Below are positions 7,910 through 16,590 of a stretch of 64,000 bases of DNA, piece by piece. Below the pieces are notes generated by a model. It ran no database searches. It saw nothing but the letters and a program-made list of their open reading frames with translations, and had not been told where the DNA came from. The stretch spans positions 248,001 to 312,000 of the forward strand of contig NZ_LVJN01000015.1 in NCBI RefSeq assembly GCF_002109495.1, in the 5' to 3' direction. The stretch comes from Magnetofaba australis IT-1. Lineage in GTDB: Bacteria > Pseudomonadota > Magnetococcia > Magnetococcales > Magnetococcaceae. The translations under genes and the position numbers were made by a program. Every line of letters begins with the position of its first letter. Within the stretch, counting starts at the first letter, position 1.

Positions 7910-8875
7910 TTAATGCAGCCGCTCTCCACTGGGGGAGAAGGCCAGCAGCGCCATGTTGATCTGCTTGTGCAGCAGCCGCGCGGCGGGGGAGGCCTCCAAC
8001 GCTGACAGATGCAGCGGTTCGATGTAGACCACCCACGCCCGATGCCCCGCCTGGGCGATGCGCTCCAGCCGCTCCCGCAGCAGCGGCATCAGCGGCTCGG
8101 TGAGGGTGTTGAACAGATAGACCACCACATCGCCTTCGGGCCAGGGGGCGCTCAGGGCGTCGCCCTCGACGATGGCGATATCGCCGCAGGCCCGCTTCTC
8201 CTGAGGATAACGGGCCAGATTCTCCCGCGCGATCTGCGCCAGGGTGGGCTCCAACTCAATGCCCACCATCTGCGCAAACGGACGCTCGGCAGCCACCAGC
8301 AGCCCCAACCCCTTGCCGCAGCCCAGATCCACAAAGCGGGTCTGTTGCGGCTCCAGCGGCAGGCGGTTCAATCCATCGCGCAGCAGATCCGGCGGGCACG
8401 GCTCATAGGGGTTGCCCCCCGCCGCCTGCGCCAGACGCGCGCCAGGTCCGCCCGGGGCGTGGCTGCCGATGAGATCCAAGCCATAGGGGCGCTCATAGTC
8501 GCGATGCACGGCGTGGAACAGCAGCGGCATGTAGGCGCTGGCCACCATCAGGGTGTCGGCCAGCCCCGCCTTCTCCTCGGCGCTGCGCGCCGGATCGCCC
8601 AGCGGCTCCAGCGCCTCGATGACAAAATCGCGCTTTTCGTTCAGACGCGAAAGCACCCCGCGGGCGATCATCAGGCGCGCGCCATCCACCGCTTGCGCCT
8701 CGGCGGCGGGCAGCAGGCTCAGACAGCGCCGTCCCCACAGGGGGATCATCGCTCGCTCCAGCCAGTGCAGGGAGATGTCGTCCAGATCCGGTCCAAAGGC
8801 GGCCAACTGCTCTTGGCGAAACTGCGCAAACGGTTCCTGCGCGAGGCTGGCGATGAAGGCGTTGCGTGCGGACAT
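7910..8875 (-). CDS. SAM-dependent methyltransferase with N-terminal extension
   Basis: 321 residues. A helical N-terminal domain of about 170 residues precedes a Rossmann methyltransferase core: FVDLGCGKGLGLLVAAE (motif I), VGIELEPTLAQIARENL (motif II), IAIVEGDAL and PEGDVVVYLFNTL (motif IV region). GGAG lies 8 bases before the ATG. Substrate unknown. It is divergent from the TPR glycosyltransferase-like gene, sharing a 135-base upstream region. Confidence 0.8.
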   Translation of the reverse strand: MSARNAFIASLAQEPFAQFRQEQLAAFGPDLDDISLHWLERAMIPLWGRRCLSLLPAAEAQAVDGARLMIARGVLSRLNEKRDFVIEALEPLGDPARSAEEKAGLADTLMVASAYMPLLFHAVHRDYERPYGLDLIGSHAPGGPGARLAQAAGGNPYEPCPPDLLRDGLNRLPLEPQQTRFVDLGCGKGLGLLVAAERPFAQMVGIELEPTLAQIARENLARYPQEKRACGDIAIVEGDALSAPWPEGDVVVYLFNTLTEPLMPLLRERLERIAQAGHRAWVVYIEPLHLSALEASPAARLLHKQINMALLAFSPSGERLH

Positions 8876-9010
8876 GACGAACTCCAGAGAGGTAAAGTAT
8901 CAAACTAATAGCATGGTTGGCCCCGCACGCCAAGCCAAAATTCCTGGACCCGCACCAATCCAAGGGCCATGCTGCGGTGTCTCCCTCCCTTGATACAGTT
9001 CGGACTCGAC

Positions 9011-11107
9011 ATGAATCAAACCGTCAACGTCACCTTGGAACAGGCCTTTGAACAGGCGTGCGACTGGCACGAACAGGGCGAGCGCGATCGCGCCGAAGCG
9101 CTCTATCGGCAGATTCTCGCGGTGGCGCCCAACCACCCGCAGACGCTGCATAATCTGGCGATTCTGCTGCAGGGCGCCAAGCGCATCGAAGAGGCCTCCG
9201 GACTGTTGATGCAAGCCATTGAAGCGCACCCAAACTACGCCGAAGCGTATATGGTGCTGGGCAATATTCTCACCGATCTGGAACGTTACGCCGAGGCCGA
9301 GACCCTCTACCGCCACGCTTTGAGCCTCAATCCGAGGTTGACCAGCGCAACGGTGAATCTGAGTGCGGCGCTGCGCCGCGCCGGACGCGGCAAAGAGGCG
9401 GAGCTTGCGGTGAATGAAGCGCTGGAGCATGACCCCAACAATCCGCTGCTGCACGCCCAACTCGGCATGGCGCTGCGCGTCCAGGGGCGCGTGCAGGAGG
9501 CGGAGTCGGCGCTGCGCGGCGCATTGGCCATGAACCCGGAGGATGATGAGGCGCGCCACACCTTGGGCATGCTGTTGCAGGCGCGCGGGGCGTATGAGGA
9601 GGCCGAACGCTGCTACCGGCAGGTGATTGCGGCGCGGCCCGCCATGGCGGAGAGCTACAACGCTCTGGGTTGCCTGTTGCGTGAGACCGGACGCCAGGAG
9701 GCGGCGGTGGAGGCGCTGCGGGAGGCGCTGCGGATCAATCCCGAACTGGTGGCGGGATATAACAATCTGGCCAACGCCTACACCGACCAGGGGCGCGTAA
9801 CCGAGGCCTTGGCGACCTATCGCGAAGGGCTGGCGCGCAAACCAGACCAGGCGGAGCTGCACGCCAATCTGGCCTTCTCCATGCACTATGCGCCGGAGCT
9901 GGGGCCTAAGGCGCTGTTTGCTGAACTGCGCGACTGGTGCGCCCGTTTCGCCGATCCCCTCACCCCGGCGCAGAACCCCTGCCACAACGATCCCGACCCC
10001 GAGCGCATTCTGAACGTCGGCTATGTCTCGGCGGACTTGAAACAGCACCCGTTGGGCTTTTTCACTCTGCCGATTTTGCAAAATCACGATGGCAACGCGG
10101 TGCGGGTGACGGTCTACTCCAACTTGACCCAGCCCGACTGGCTCACCGAGCGCGCCCGCGCGGCGGTGGATGCGTGGGTCGACTGCGCGGCGTGGTCCGA
10201 CAACCAACTGCTCGAGCGCATTCGCGACGACCGCATCGACGTGCTGGTGGATCTCTCCGGCCACACCCGGGGCAATCGCCTGCGGGTGTTTGCCCAGCGC
10301 GCCGCGCCGGTGCAGATTCTCGGCGGCGGCTGTTTTTCCAGCACCGGCCTGCAGGCCATGGATGCAGTGGTGGGCGATCCGCACCAGTTCCCCGCTGGCT
10401 GCGAGGATCAGTTCTCCGAGCGGATTCTGCGCATGCCCATGGACAATGTGATCTACGCGCCGCCCGACTACATGCCCGCAGTCGCGCCGCCGCCGTGTCT
10501 GCAGAACGGTCACATCATCTTCGGCTGCTTCAACAACCCGGCCAAGATCAATGAACGGGTGTTCGACCTGTGGGCGCGCATCCTCCAGCGTCTGCCCGGC
10601 GCGCGCCTGCTGCTCAAGGCCAAACCGCTGGGGGATGCGCCCAATCGCGCCCGCTTTGTGGAGGCGTTCGCCAAGCGTGGCGTCGAGCCCGAACGGTTGC
10701 TTCTGGAAGGGGGCGCGCCCCACGCCGATTTTCTCGCCAGCTACAACCGCATGGATATCGCCCTGGACCCGTTCCCCTATTCGGGCGGGCTGACCACCAT
10801 TGAGGCGTTGTGGATGGGGGTTCCGGTGGTGGCGCTGGACGCCGGACGGTTGGCCGGACGCCACAGCGTGGCGCACCTGCACGCCGCTGGACTGCCGGAG
10901 CTGGTGGCGGCGGGGCCGGAGGCGTATGTGGAGACTGCGCTGGCGCTGGCCGCCGAGCCCGATGAGCTTAAGCGTATGCGCGAACAGATGCGGCCCGCGC
11001 TGTTGCACGGGCCGCTGAGTGATCACGCCGGTTATACGGTGATTCTGGAGCAGATGATGCGGCGGCTGTGGCGCGACTGGTGCGCCGCGCGCCGCGCGCA
11101 GAGTTGA
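9011..11107 (+). CDS. TPR protein with O-GlcNAc-transferase-like (GT41) domain
   Basis: About 698 residues from the MNQTVNV start. The N-terminal about 310 residues are eight or nine tetratricopeptide repeats (ALYRQILAVAPNHPQTLHNL, AYMVLGNILTDLERYAEA and so on). The C-terminal half is an SPINDLY/OGT-type glycosyltransferase: VGYVSADLKQHPLGFF, DVLVDLSGHTRGNRL, FGCFNNPAKINERVF and DPFPYSGGLTTIEALWMGVP, the last being the nucleotide-sugar-binding motif. Such bacterial proteins glycosylate proteins, including flagellins in some species; the target here is unknown. A frame extension of 14 codons upstream exists, but MNQ fits better. Confidence 0.88.
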   Translation: MNQTVNVTLEQAFEQACDWHEQGERDRAEALYRQILAVAPNHPQTLHNLAILLQGAKRIEEASGLLMQAIEAHPNYAEAYMVLGNILTDLERYAEAETLYRHALSLNPRLTSATVNLSAALRRAGRGKEAELAVNEALEHDPNNPLLHAQLGMALRVQGRVQEAESALRGALAMNPEDDEARHTLGMLLQARGAYEEAERCYRQVIAARPAMAESYNALGCLLRETGRQEAAVEALREALRINPELVAGYNNLANAYTDQGRVTEALATYREGLARKPDQAELHANLAFSMHYAPELGPKALFAELRDWCARFADPLTPAQNPCHNDPDPERILNVGYVSADLKQHPLGFFTLPILQNHDGNAVRVTVYSNLTQPDWLTERARAAVDAWVDCAAWSDNQLLERIRDDRIDVLVDLSGHTRGNRLRVFAQRAAPVQILGGGCFSSTGLQAMDAVVGDPHQFPAGCEDQFSERILRMPMDNVIYAPPDYMPAVAPPPCLQNGHIIFGCFNNPAKINERVFDLWARILQRLPGARLLLKAKPLGDAPNRARFVEAFAKRGVEPERLLLEGGAPHADFLASYNRMDIALDPFPYSGGLTTIEALWMGVPVVALDAGRLAGRHSVAHLHAAGLPELVAAGPEAYVETALALAAEPDELKRMREQMRPALLHGPLSDHAGYTVILEQMMRRLWRDWCAARRAQS

Positions 11108-11114
11108 GGCAATC

Positions 11115-12041
11115 CTACAGCGGGAAGTCGTCGATCATCTGACCGGCGCAGCGCTCCTTGGCGAACTGGTAGAACGCCTCCACCGCTTTGGAGCGGAATT
11201 TCTGCTTCTGGTGCACGAAGTGGATGGTGCGGGTGATGCTCACCCCGGCGATGCGGCGGGGAATCAGCGAACCCAGTTTGATCTCCTTGCGCAGGCTGGC
11301 CGAGGAGACCATGCCCACGCCGATGCCGCCCTCCACCGCGCCTTTCACCGCCTCGGTGCTGCCCAGCTCCAACACGATGTCCAGGTGGTCATAGTTGAGG
11401 CCCGCCTTGCCCAGGTGTTCGGTGATCACCGCGCGGGTGCCGGAGCCCTCTTCACGGCTGACAAAGGGGTATTCCTTGAGTTTCTGCACCGGAATCTCAT
11501 CGAACTCCAGCAGGGGATGGTCCACCGGGCAGATCACCAGCAGCTCATCTTCGGTGCACGGTTCGCGGTGGATGTTCTTGTTCTTGACCGGCCCCTCCAC
11601 CATGCCCACGTCGATGGTGGCGTCCTCCAGCTTGCGGATGACGGTGCGGGTGTTGTCGATGGTCATCTGCACCTGCACGTCATTGAAGCGCTCATGGTAG
11701 TCCGACAGAATGCGCGGCAGCAGATATTCGCCAATGGTGGTGGAGGCGCCCACTTTGACCACCCCCCGGGTCACTCCGGTCATCTCGCTGATGGCCTTTT
11801 CGGTCTCCCGATAGAGCTCCAGGATGCGCTCGGCGTAGTCGAACACCACCACCCCCGCTTCGGTCAGGGAGATGCGGTTGTGGTGCCGGTCGAACAGGCG
11901 GGTGTCGAAGTGCTCCTCCAGCTGACGGATCTGGAATGTGACCGCCGGCTGCGTGAGGTAGAGCTCCTCAGCGGCGCGGGTAAAAGAGAGGTGTTTGGCT
12001 ACGGCGTGAAACACGCGCAACCGAGTATCGGAAAAGCTCAT
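11115..12041 (-). CDS. LysR-family transcriptional regulator
   Basis: 308 residues. Winged-helix DNA-binding domain at the N-terminus (LSFTRAAEELYLTQPAVTFQ), dimerisation helix, then a CbbR/CysB-like periplasmic-binding-fold effector domain (VKVGASTTIGEYLLPRIL, IDVGMVEGP, REEGSGTRAVITEHL). The gene is divergent from the HAD hydrolase gene with about 130 bases between them, the usual arrangement for control of the neighbour, but no T-N11-A box is obvious to me. Effector unknown. Confidence 0.9.
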   Translation of the reverse strand: MSFSDTRLRVFHAVAKHLSFTRAAEELYLTQPAVTFQIRQLEEHFDTRLFDRHHNRISLTEAGVVVFDYAERILELYRETEKAISEMTGVTRGVVKVGASTTIGEYLLPRILSDYHERFNDVQVQMTIDNTRTVIRKLEDATIDVGMVEGPVKNKNIHREPCTEDELLVICPVDHPLLEFDEIPVQKLKEYPFVSREEGSGTRAVITEHLGKAGLNYDHLDIVLELGSTEAVKGAVEGGIGVGMVSSASLRKEIKLGSLIPRRIAGVSITRTIHFVHQKQKFRSKAVEAFYQFAKERCAGQMIDDFPL

Positions 12042-12172
12042 CCAACTCCCCCTGAACGCTTGAGGCGGGACCGTGTCGTTCAGGTGAATCCCGGACGACG
12101 CCGCAAGATGACATACATAAAAAAATTAAATACCCTGTATTGAGGAAAAAATCCACCCCTGGCGTTCACCGA

Positions 12173-13171
12173 ATGTTTAAAACAACGAACAGTTTGCCCA
12201 TGAATCAATTGCCCACAGCCAAACCGCACATCTCCAGCGCCGCCCAATTGGCCCCCTATGTGGGGCGTTATCGCGCCATGCTCACAGGCGTCGATGCGAG
12301 CCTGGAGGCGCGCTTGAACCAGCCCAAAGCGCGCGCGCCAGAGCCCTTTGGCCACATTGTGGCCGAGTATGATGCGGTGCTGCTGGACGCCTATGGGGTG
12401 CTGACCCATGGCGTTCAGGCGATCCCCGGCGCGCCGCAGCGGGTATCGGCGCTGCGGCGGGCGGGCAAACAGGTGCGCGTGCTCTCCAATAACGCCAACC
12501 AGGCTCCCACCACGGTGCTGGCGGGATTGCGGCGGCAGGGGTTTGATTTCACCGCTGAGGAGCTGATCACCTCCGGCATGGCGGTGCGTCCGTTTCTGCA
12601 ACAGAGCGCGCATCAGCAGCAGACGCAGTTATGGATCGGCATCGAGGAGGGGCGTACGGCCTACGCCCCCGCCGCCATCGATTCCGCCGAGGGCGCGGCG
12701 TCGGTGCTGATGTGCAGTGACAAAAGCTTCTTCGGCGGTCCGCAGCAGCAGCAGGCCGAGGCGCTGCTGGCGCGGGCGCCGCAAGCGCCGATTCTGCTGG
12801 CCAATCCCGATCTGGTGGTGGTCACCGTCGAGGGCGGCTTCTATCCGGTCTCCGGCTATACCGCCGCGCTGCTCTCGGAGGCCTACGGCGCGCCGCTGGT
12901 GGGCATCGGCAAACCCTTTGCCCCGGCGTTTGACTTGGCGCTCTCCACTTTGCGGGGCGTGGCGCGCAATCGCGTGTTGATGGTGGGCGATTCACTGGAG
13001 ACCGATATCCTGGGCGCGCGCGCTGCGGGCATCGACTGCTGTTTGACCCTCAGCGGGGTGGCGGGGTTGATCGCCCGCACGCTGCCCGGCGGCTGGGCCG
13101 AGCTGTGCGATCAACGTAGCGTATGGCCGGATCATGTGACGCCGGATATCGGCGCCGACGCGGCGGCATAG
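12173..13171 (+). CDS. HAD-superfamily class IIA hydrolase (NagD-like)
   Basis: About 332 residues. Motif I reads YDAVLLDAYGVLTHG, with the usual second Asp replaced by Tyr; a DxWGV form is typical of the TIGR01459 subgroup, so this looks like a family trait rather than decay. VRVLSNNANQ is motif II and VLMVGDSLETDILGARAAG is motif IV. The C2 cap with GKP (GIGKPFAPAF) supplies motif III. Start is uncertain: ATG at 12173 or 12200, or TTG at 12140; none has a clear ribosome site. Substrate is unknown, probably a small phosphoester. Confidence 0.8.
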   Translation: MFKTTNSLPMNQLPTAKPHISSAAQLAPYVGRYRAMLTGVDASLEARLNQPKARAPEPFGHIVAEYDAVLLDAYGVLTHGVQAIPGAPQRVSALRRAGKQVRVLSNNANQAPTTVLAGLRRQGFDFTAEELITSGMAVRPFLQQSAHQQQTQLWIGIEEGRTAYAPAAIDSAEGAASVLMCSDKSFFGGPQQQQAEALLARAPQAPILLANPDLVVVTVEGGFYPVSGYTAALLSEAYGAPLVGIGKPFAPAFDLALSTLRGVARNRVLMVGDSLETDILGARAAGIDCCLTLSGVAGLIARTLPGGWAELCDQRSVWPDHVTPDIGADAAA

Positions 13172-13209
13172 GGTTTGAGCCGCGCGCGGAATTTCGATAG
13201 TGTCAGTTG

Positions 13210-13233
13210 CAAGCGCAAGCGCAAGCGCAAGCG
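13210..13233. repeat. Four tandem copies of a CAAGCG hexamer
   Basis: Exact tandem run downstream of the HAD hydrolase gene. It is long enough to vary by slippage; no function is visible. Confidence 0.8.
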
Positions 13234-13299
13234 CGCAGAGCGTGAGTCCGTTGCTCTGAACGTATAGGGACGCGTCGAGGCGTGTGGTCCAAGAGGTCC

Positions 13300-13393
13300 A
13301 GGAGGCTGGCCTCCTGGCGGGTCACGGGCAGAGCCCGTGCGGGTCGAGGGCGGAGCCCTCGTGGGGTCTGGGGCAAAGCCCCAGTATCTTTTA
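13300..13393. repeat. Short-hairpin repeat string
   Basis: Modules CCAGGAGG..CCTCCTGG, GGGCAGAGCCC, GAGGGCGGAGCCCTC and GGGGCAAAGCCCC joined by GGGTC linkers, ending just before the Dyp peroxidase gene. Same family as 7720-7882. Confidence 0.8.
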
Positions 13394-13420
13394 TCTTCAA
13401 AAGCAGTTTCTGAAGGGATC

Positions 13421-14308
13421 ATGCAAATGAGTACTCCGCAACCGAGCATTCTCGCCCCCGTTCCCGCCCACAGCCGCTATGTGACAGTCGACCTGCCGCC
13501 GCGCCTGGCGCCGCAGGATGTGCTGGCGCGCATCGCCAAAATGGAGCTGCCGGAGACGGTGGTGCTGGGGCTGGGGGCCGGATTCATCCAGCGTTTGGGC
13601 AAGGAGATCCCCGGTTTGCGGCCGTTTCCCGCGCTGACTGGCCCGGCTGGGTCGATCCCCGCCACCGGCGGCGACGTGTGGGTTTGGTTGCAGGGGGAGG
13701 ATCGCGGCGAGTTGGTGCATCAGAGCAACGCCATCGTGGCGCAGCTAGGCCATGGTCTGACGCCCACGGCGGTGGTGGATGGGTTTCAGCATGGCGACAG
13801 TCAGGATTTGACCGGCTACGAAGACGGCACGGAGAATCCCGAAGGGGAGAAGGCGCAGGCGGCGGCCATCGTCAGCGGCGCCGGGGCCGGTTTGGACGGC
13901 TCCAGCTTTGTCGCGGTGCAGCAGTGGAAGCACGATCTGCGGCTGTTCAAGAGCCACCCCCAGGATGAGCAGGACAATATGATCGGGCGACGTCTGGCCG
14001 ATAATGAGGAGTTTGATGAAGCGCCGGAGTCGGCCCACGTCAAGCGCACCGCCCAGGAGAGCTTCACCCCTGAGGCGTTTATTCTGCGCCGTTCCATGCC
14101 CTGGACCGATGGCATGGACGCCGGGCTGATGTTCGTCGCCTTTGGCCGCTCCTTCGACGCCTATGAAGCGATTTTGCGCCGTATGCTGGGGCTGGAGGAT
14201 GGCGTTGCCGACGCCCTGTTCCGCTTCACCCGCCCCCTCACCGGGGCGTTCTACTGGTGCCCGCCGCGCAAAGGTTCGGGGCTGGATCTTTCCGCTCTGG
14301 GTTTGTGA
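13421..14308 (+). CDS. Dyp-type heme peroxidase
   Basis: 295 residues starting MQMSTPQ. The diagnostic GxxDG motif is present as GYEDGTENP, the catalytic Asp being the third-last of the core; the proximal heme His is in SAHVKRTAQ. ILRRSMPW and LMFVAFGRSFDAYEAILRRM are conserved C-terminal elements. The length fits the short B-type (YfeX-like) class. No signal peptide is present, so it is cytoplasmic or encapsulin-loaded; no encapsulin gene is nearby. Confidence 0.92.
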   Translation: MQMSTPQPSILAPVPAHSRYVTVDLPPRLAPQDVLARIAKMELPETVVLGLGAGFIQRLGKEIPGLRPFPALTGPAGSIPATGGDVWVWLQGEDRGELVHQSNAIVAQLGHGLTPTAVVDGFQHGDSQDLTGYEDGTENPEGEKAQAAAIVSGAGAGLDGSSFVAVQQWKHDLRLFKSHPQDEQDNMIGRRLADNEEFDEAPESAHVKRTAQESFTPEAFILRRSMPWTDGMDAGLMFVAFGRSFDAYEAILRRMLGLEDGVADALFRFTRPLTGAFYWCPPRKGSGLDLSALGL

Positions 14309-14392
14309 TGACGCCGCAGGAGCCGCGTTGATTTGAATCTTGATGGGATTCGTCCGTATAAGCGGATTGACAGCGTATAAGGAAGCAAGCCG

Positions 14393-16507
14393 ATGTTTCA
14401 GGTGATCGTCGCCCATAGTGAGCGGATTGATACCCAAGATGCGCTGAGCGATCTGCTGGCGCAGTGCCAGAGTCAACTGGGCGGCCGCGCGCCGGGGGCG
14501 GCGCTGCTGTTCTCCGCGCTGAAGCTGGATTTTCCCACCCTGCTGGCGGGGCTGGAGGCGCAGTGGCCGGGACTGCCGCTGATCGGCTGCACCACCGATG
14601 GCGAATTGAGCTCCCGCAAGGGGTTCGCCGAGGATTCGGTGACGCTGACCCTGTTTGTCTCCGACCAGGTGCGCTTCGCCAGCGGGGTGGGGCGCGACCT
14701 CAGCGCCAACCCCCAGGCGGCCTGCCAGCAGGCGCTGGATGAGGCGGGCTTTGCCGCCGATGGCGAGGTCAAACTCTGCATCGTCACCCCGGAGAGCCTC
14801 ACCACCAGCGCCCACGGGGTGCTGGAGAATCTCAAACAGCTGATGGGCGGCGAGATTCCGGTGGTGGGCGGCACCGCTGGCGACTACTGGCAATTTACCG
14901 GCACCCAGCAGTTCCACCGCACGCAGGCGCTGAGCAACAGCGCGCCGGTGCTGCTGCTCAGCGGACCGCTGACCGTCTCCTGCGGCGTGGCCAGCGGCTG
15001 GAAGCCCATCGGCCAACCAGGGGTGGTCACCCGCGCTACCGCCAACCTGGTGCACGAGATCGACCACCAGCCGGCCATCGCCTACTACCGCCGCTTTTTG
15101 GGCAAACACGCCCAGCCCACCGGCGACCGTCCGCTGGCGCTGCTGGATGCGAGCGGTCAGGTGGTGGGGCTGAGCGCGCCGCCGGGAAGCGTGGACGAGG
15201 ATGGCGGCGTGGCCTATTTGGGCGACATACCCACCGGCACGCAGGTGCAACTGACCGTCGCCGACCGCGATGACATCCTCGACGGCAGCCGCGCCTCCAT
15301 TCAAGCCGCGCGCGCCAATCTGCCAGCGGGGGCGCGCATCGATGCGGGGCTGTTCTTCTCCTGCTCCGGGCGCAAATTCCTGCTGGGCTCCCGCGTGGCC
15401 GAAGAGGAGAGCGCCATCCGTCAGGAGCTGCCGGAGATCCCCTTCACCGGCTTCTACGGCTATGGCGAAATCGGTCCTTTGGGGGCCGATGACACCGAGT
15501 CCTCGCGCTTTCACAATGAGAGTTTCGTCACCGTGCTGCTCAGTTGCGCCGATGCCGAGTCGGCCGTTGCGCAGAGCGACGTCGCGCCTGCGCAGGCGCC
15601 CGAAGAGGAGGAGCCGCTGGCCCGTCGCGTGGCGATTCTGGAGAGCAAGCTGGCGCGCTCGGAGCGCCACCGGCTGCTGCTGGAGCAGCTCAAGGATCAG
15701 ACCGATGCGCTGCATCAGAACGTGATCGGCGAGTTGGAGGAGACCAACCGCATCATTCTGGAGAGCATCCGCTACGCCAGCCGCATTCAGCGCGCCATTC
15801 TGCCGGATCCGGCCTTCTTCCATCAGACCTTCGCCGACCATCTGATTCTGTGGGAGCCGCGCGATCTGGTGGGCGGCGACATCTACTGGCATCGCCCCTG
15901 GGGCGACGGCCACCTGATGGTGCTGGGAGACTGCACCGGTCACGGCATCCCCGGCGCCTTCATGACCCTCATCACCAACGGCGCGCTGGATCGCGCCATC
16001 AAGGAGGTGGCGCCGGGCCAGACCCAGCGCCTGATGGCGGACATGCACCGCATTGTGCAGCGGGTGCTCAAGCAGGATCTGGCGCAGGGGGAGTCCGATG
16101 ACGGCATGGAGCTGGGCATGCTCTATCTGCAGCCGAGCAGCCGCCGCATCATCTTCAGCGGCGCGCGCTTTCCGGTGTTTATCCTCAGCGGCGGCGAGGT
16201 CAAGGAGATCAAAGGGGACAAACGGGGCATCGGCTATCGGGGCATTCCCTACGATCAAGCCTTCACCGCCCATGAACTCTCCGTCGCCGAAGGCAGCGCC
16301 TTGTATCTGACCAGCGATGGGTTGATCGACCAGATCGGCGGTGAAAAAAACCGCTCATTCGGCAAAAAACGGTTTACCCAGTTGTTGCTCGATATAGCGG
16401 ATCTGCCCATGGCGCAGCAGAAGGTTCGTTTGCAGGAGGCGCTTGCCGCCTGGCAGGGACCCAATACCCGCCGCGACGACGTCTCGGTGATTGGTTTTAA
16501 AATGTAG
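14393..16507 (+). CDS. FIST sensor fused to SpoIIE-type PP2C phosphatase
   Basis: 704 residues. Residues about 1-390 are the FIST_N and FIST_C domains (PLIGCTTDGELSS, VVGGTAGDYW, DAGLFFSCSGRKFLLG, PFTGFYGYGEIGPL), thought to sense small ligands such as amino acids. A coiled-coil linker follows (VAILESKLARSERHRLLLEQ), then a SpoIIE-like Ser/Thr phosphatase: SRIQRAILP, PRDLVGGDIYW, VLGDCTGHGIPGAFMTLI and LTSDGLIDQIGG carry the metal-binding Asp residues. AAGGA precedes the ATG. It probably dephosphorylates an anti-sigma antagonist or similar partner; none is adjacent. Confidence 0.88.
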   Translation: MFQVIVAHSERIDTQDALSDLLAQCQSQLGGRAPGAALLFSALKLDFPTLLAGLEAQWPGLPLIGCTTDGELSSRKGFAEDSVTLTLFVSDQVRFASGVGRDLSANPQAACQQALDEAGFAADGEVKLCIVTPESLTTSAHGVLENLKQLMGGEIPVVGGTAGDYWQFTGTQQFHRTQALSNSAPVLLLSGPLTVSCGVASGWKPIGQPGVVTRATANLVHEIDHQPAIAYYRRFLGKHAQPTGDRPLALLDASGQVVGLSAPPGSVDEDGGVAYLGDIPTGTQVQLTVADRDDILDGSRASIQAARANLPAGARIDAGLFFSCSGRKFLLGSRVAEEESAIRQELPEIPFTGFYGYGEIGPLGADDTESSRFHNESFVTVLLSCADAESAVAQSDVAPAQAPEEEEPLARRVAILESKLARSERHRLLLEQLKDQTDALHQNVIGELEETNRIILESIRYASRIQRAILPDPAFFHQTFADHLILWEPRDLVGGDIYWHRPWGDGHLMVLGDCTGHGIPGAFMTLITNGALDRAIKEVAPGQTQRLMADMHRIVQRVLKQDLAQGESDDGMELGMLYLQPSSRRIIFSGARFPVFILSGGEVKEIKGDKRGIGYRGIPYDQAFTAHELSVAEGSALYLTSDGLIDQIGGEKNRSFGKKRFTQLLLDIADLPMAQQKVRLQEALAAWQGPNTRRDDVSVIGFKM

Positions 16508-16590
16508 AGTGAAGGAGAATGCCGGTCTATTTTGAGGGAGGTTCTAGTAAAGCACTGATTTTAATTTAGTTTATTATGGTCTCTAAGATA

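Noticed and set aside
8900-11026. 708-codon open frame on the minus strand opposite the TPR/GT41 gene
   Set aside because: It is the antisense shadow of a gene with clear domains, Gln/His/Arg-rich without motifs; a product of high GC at third codon positions.
13745-16273. 842-codon open frame on the minus strand across the Dyp and FIST genes
   Set aside because: It spans two well-supported genes and their gap, has biased composition and no domain.
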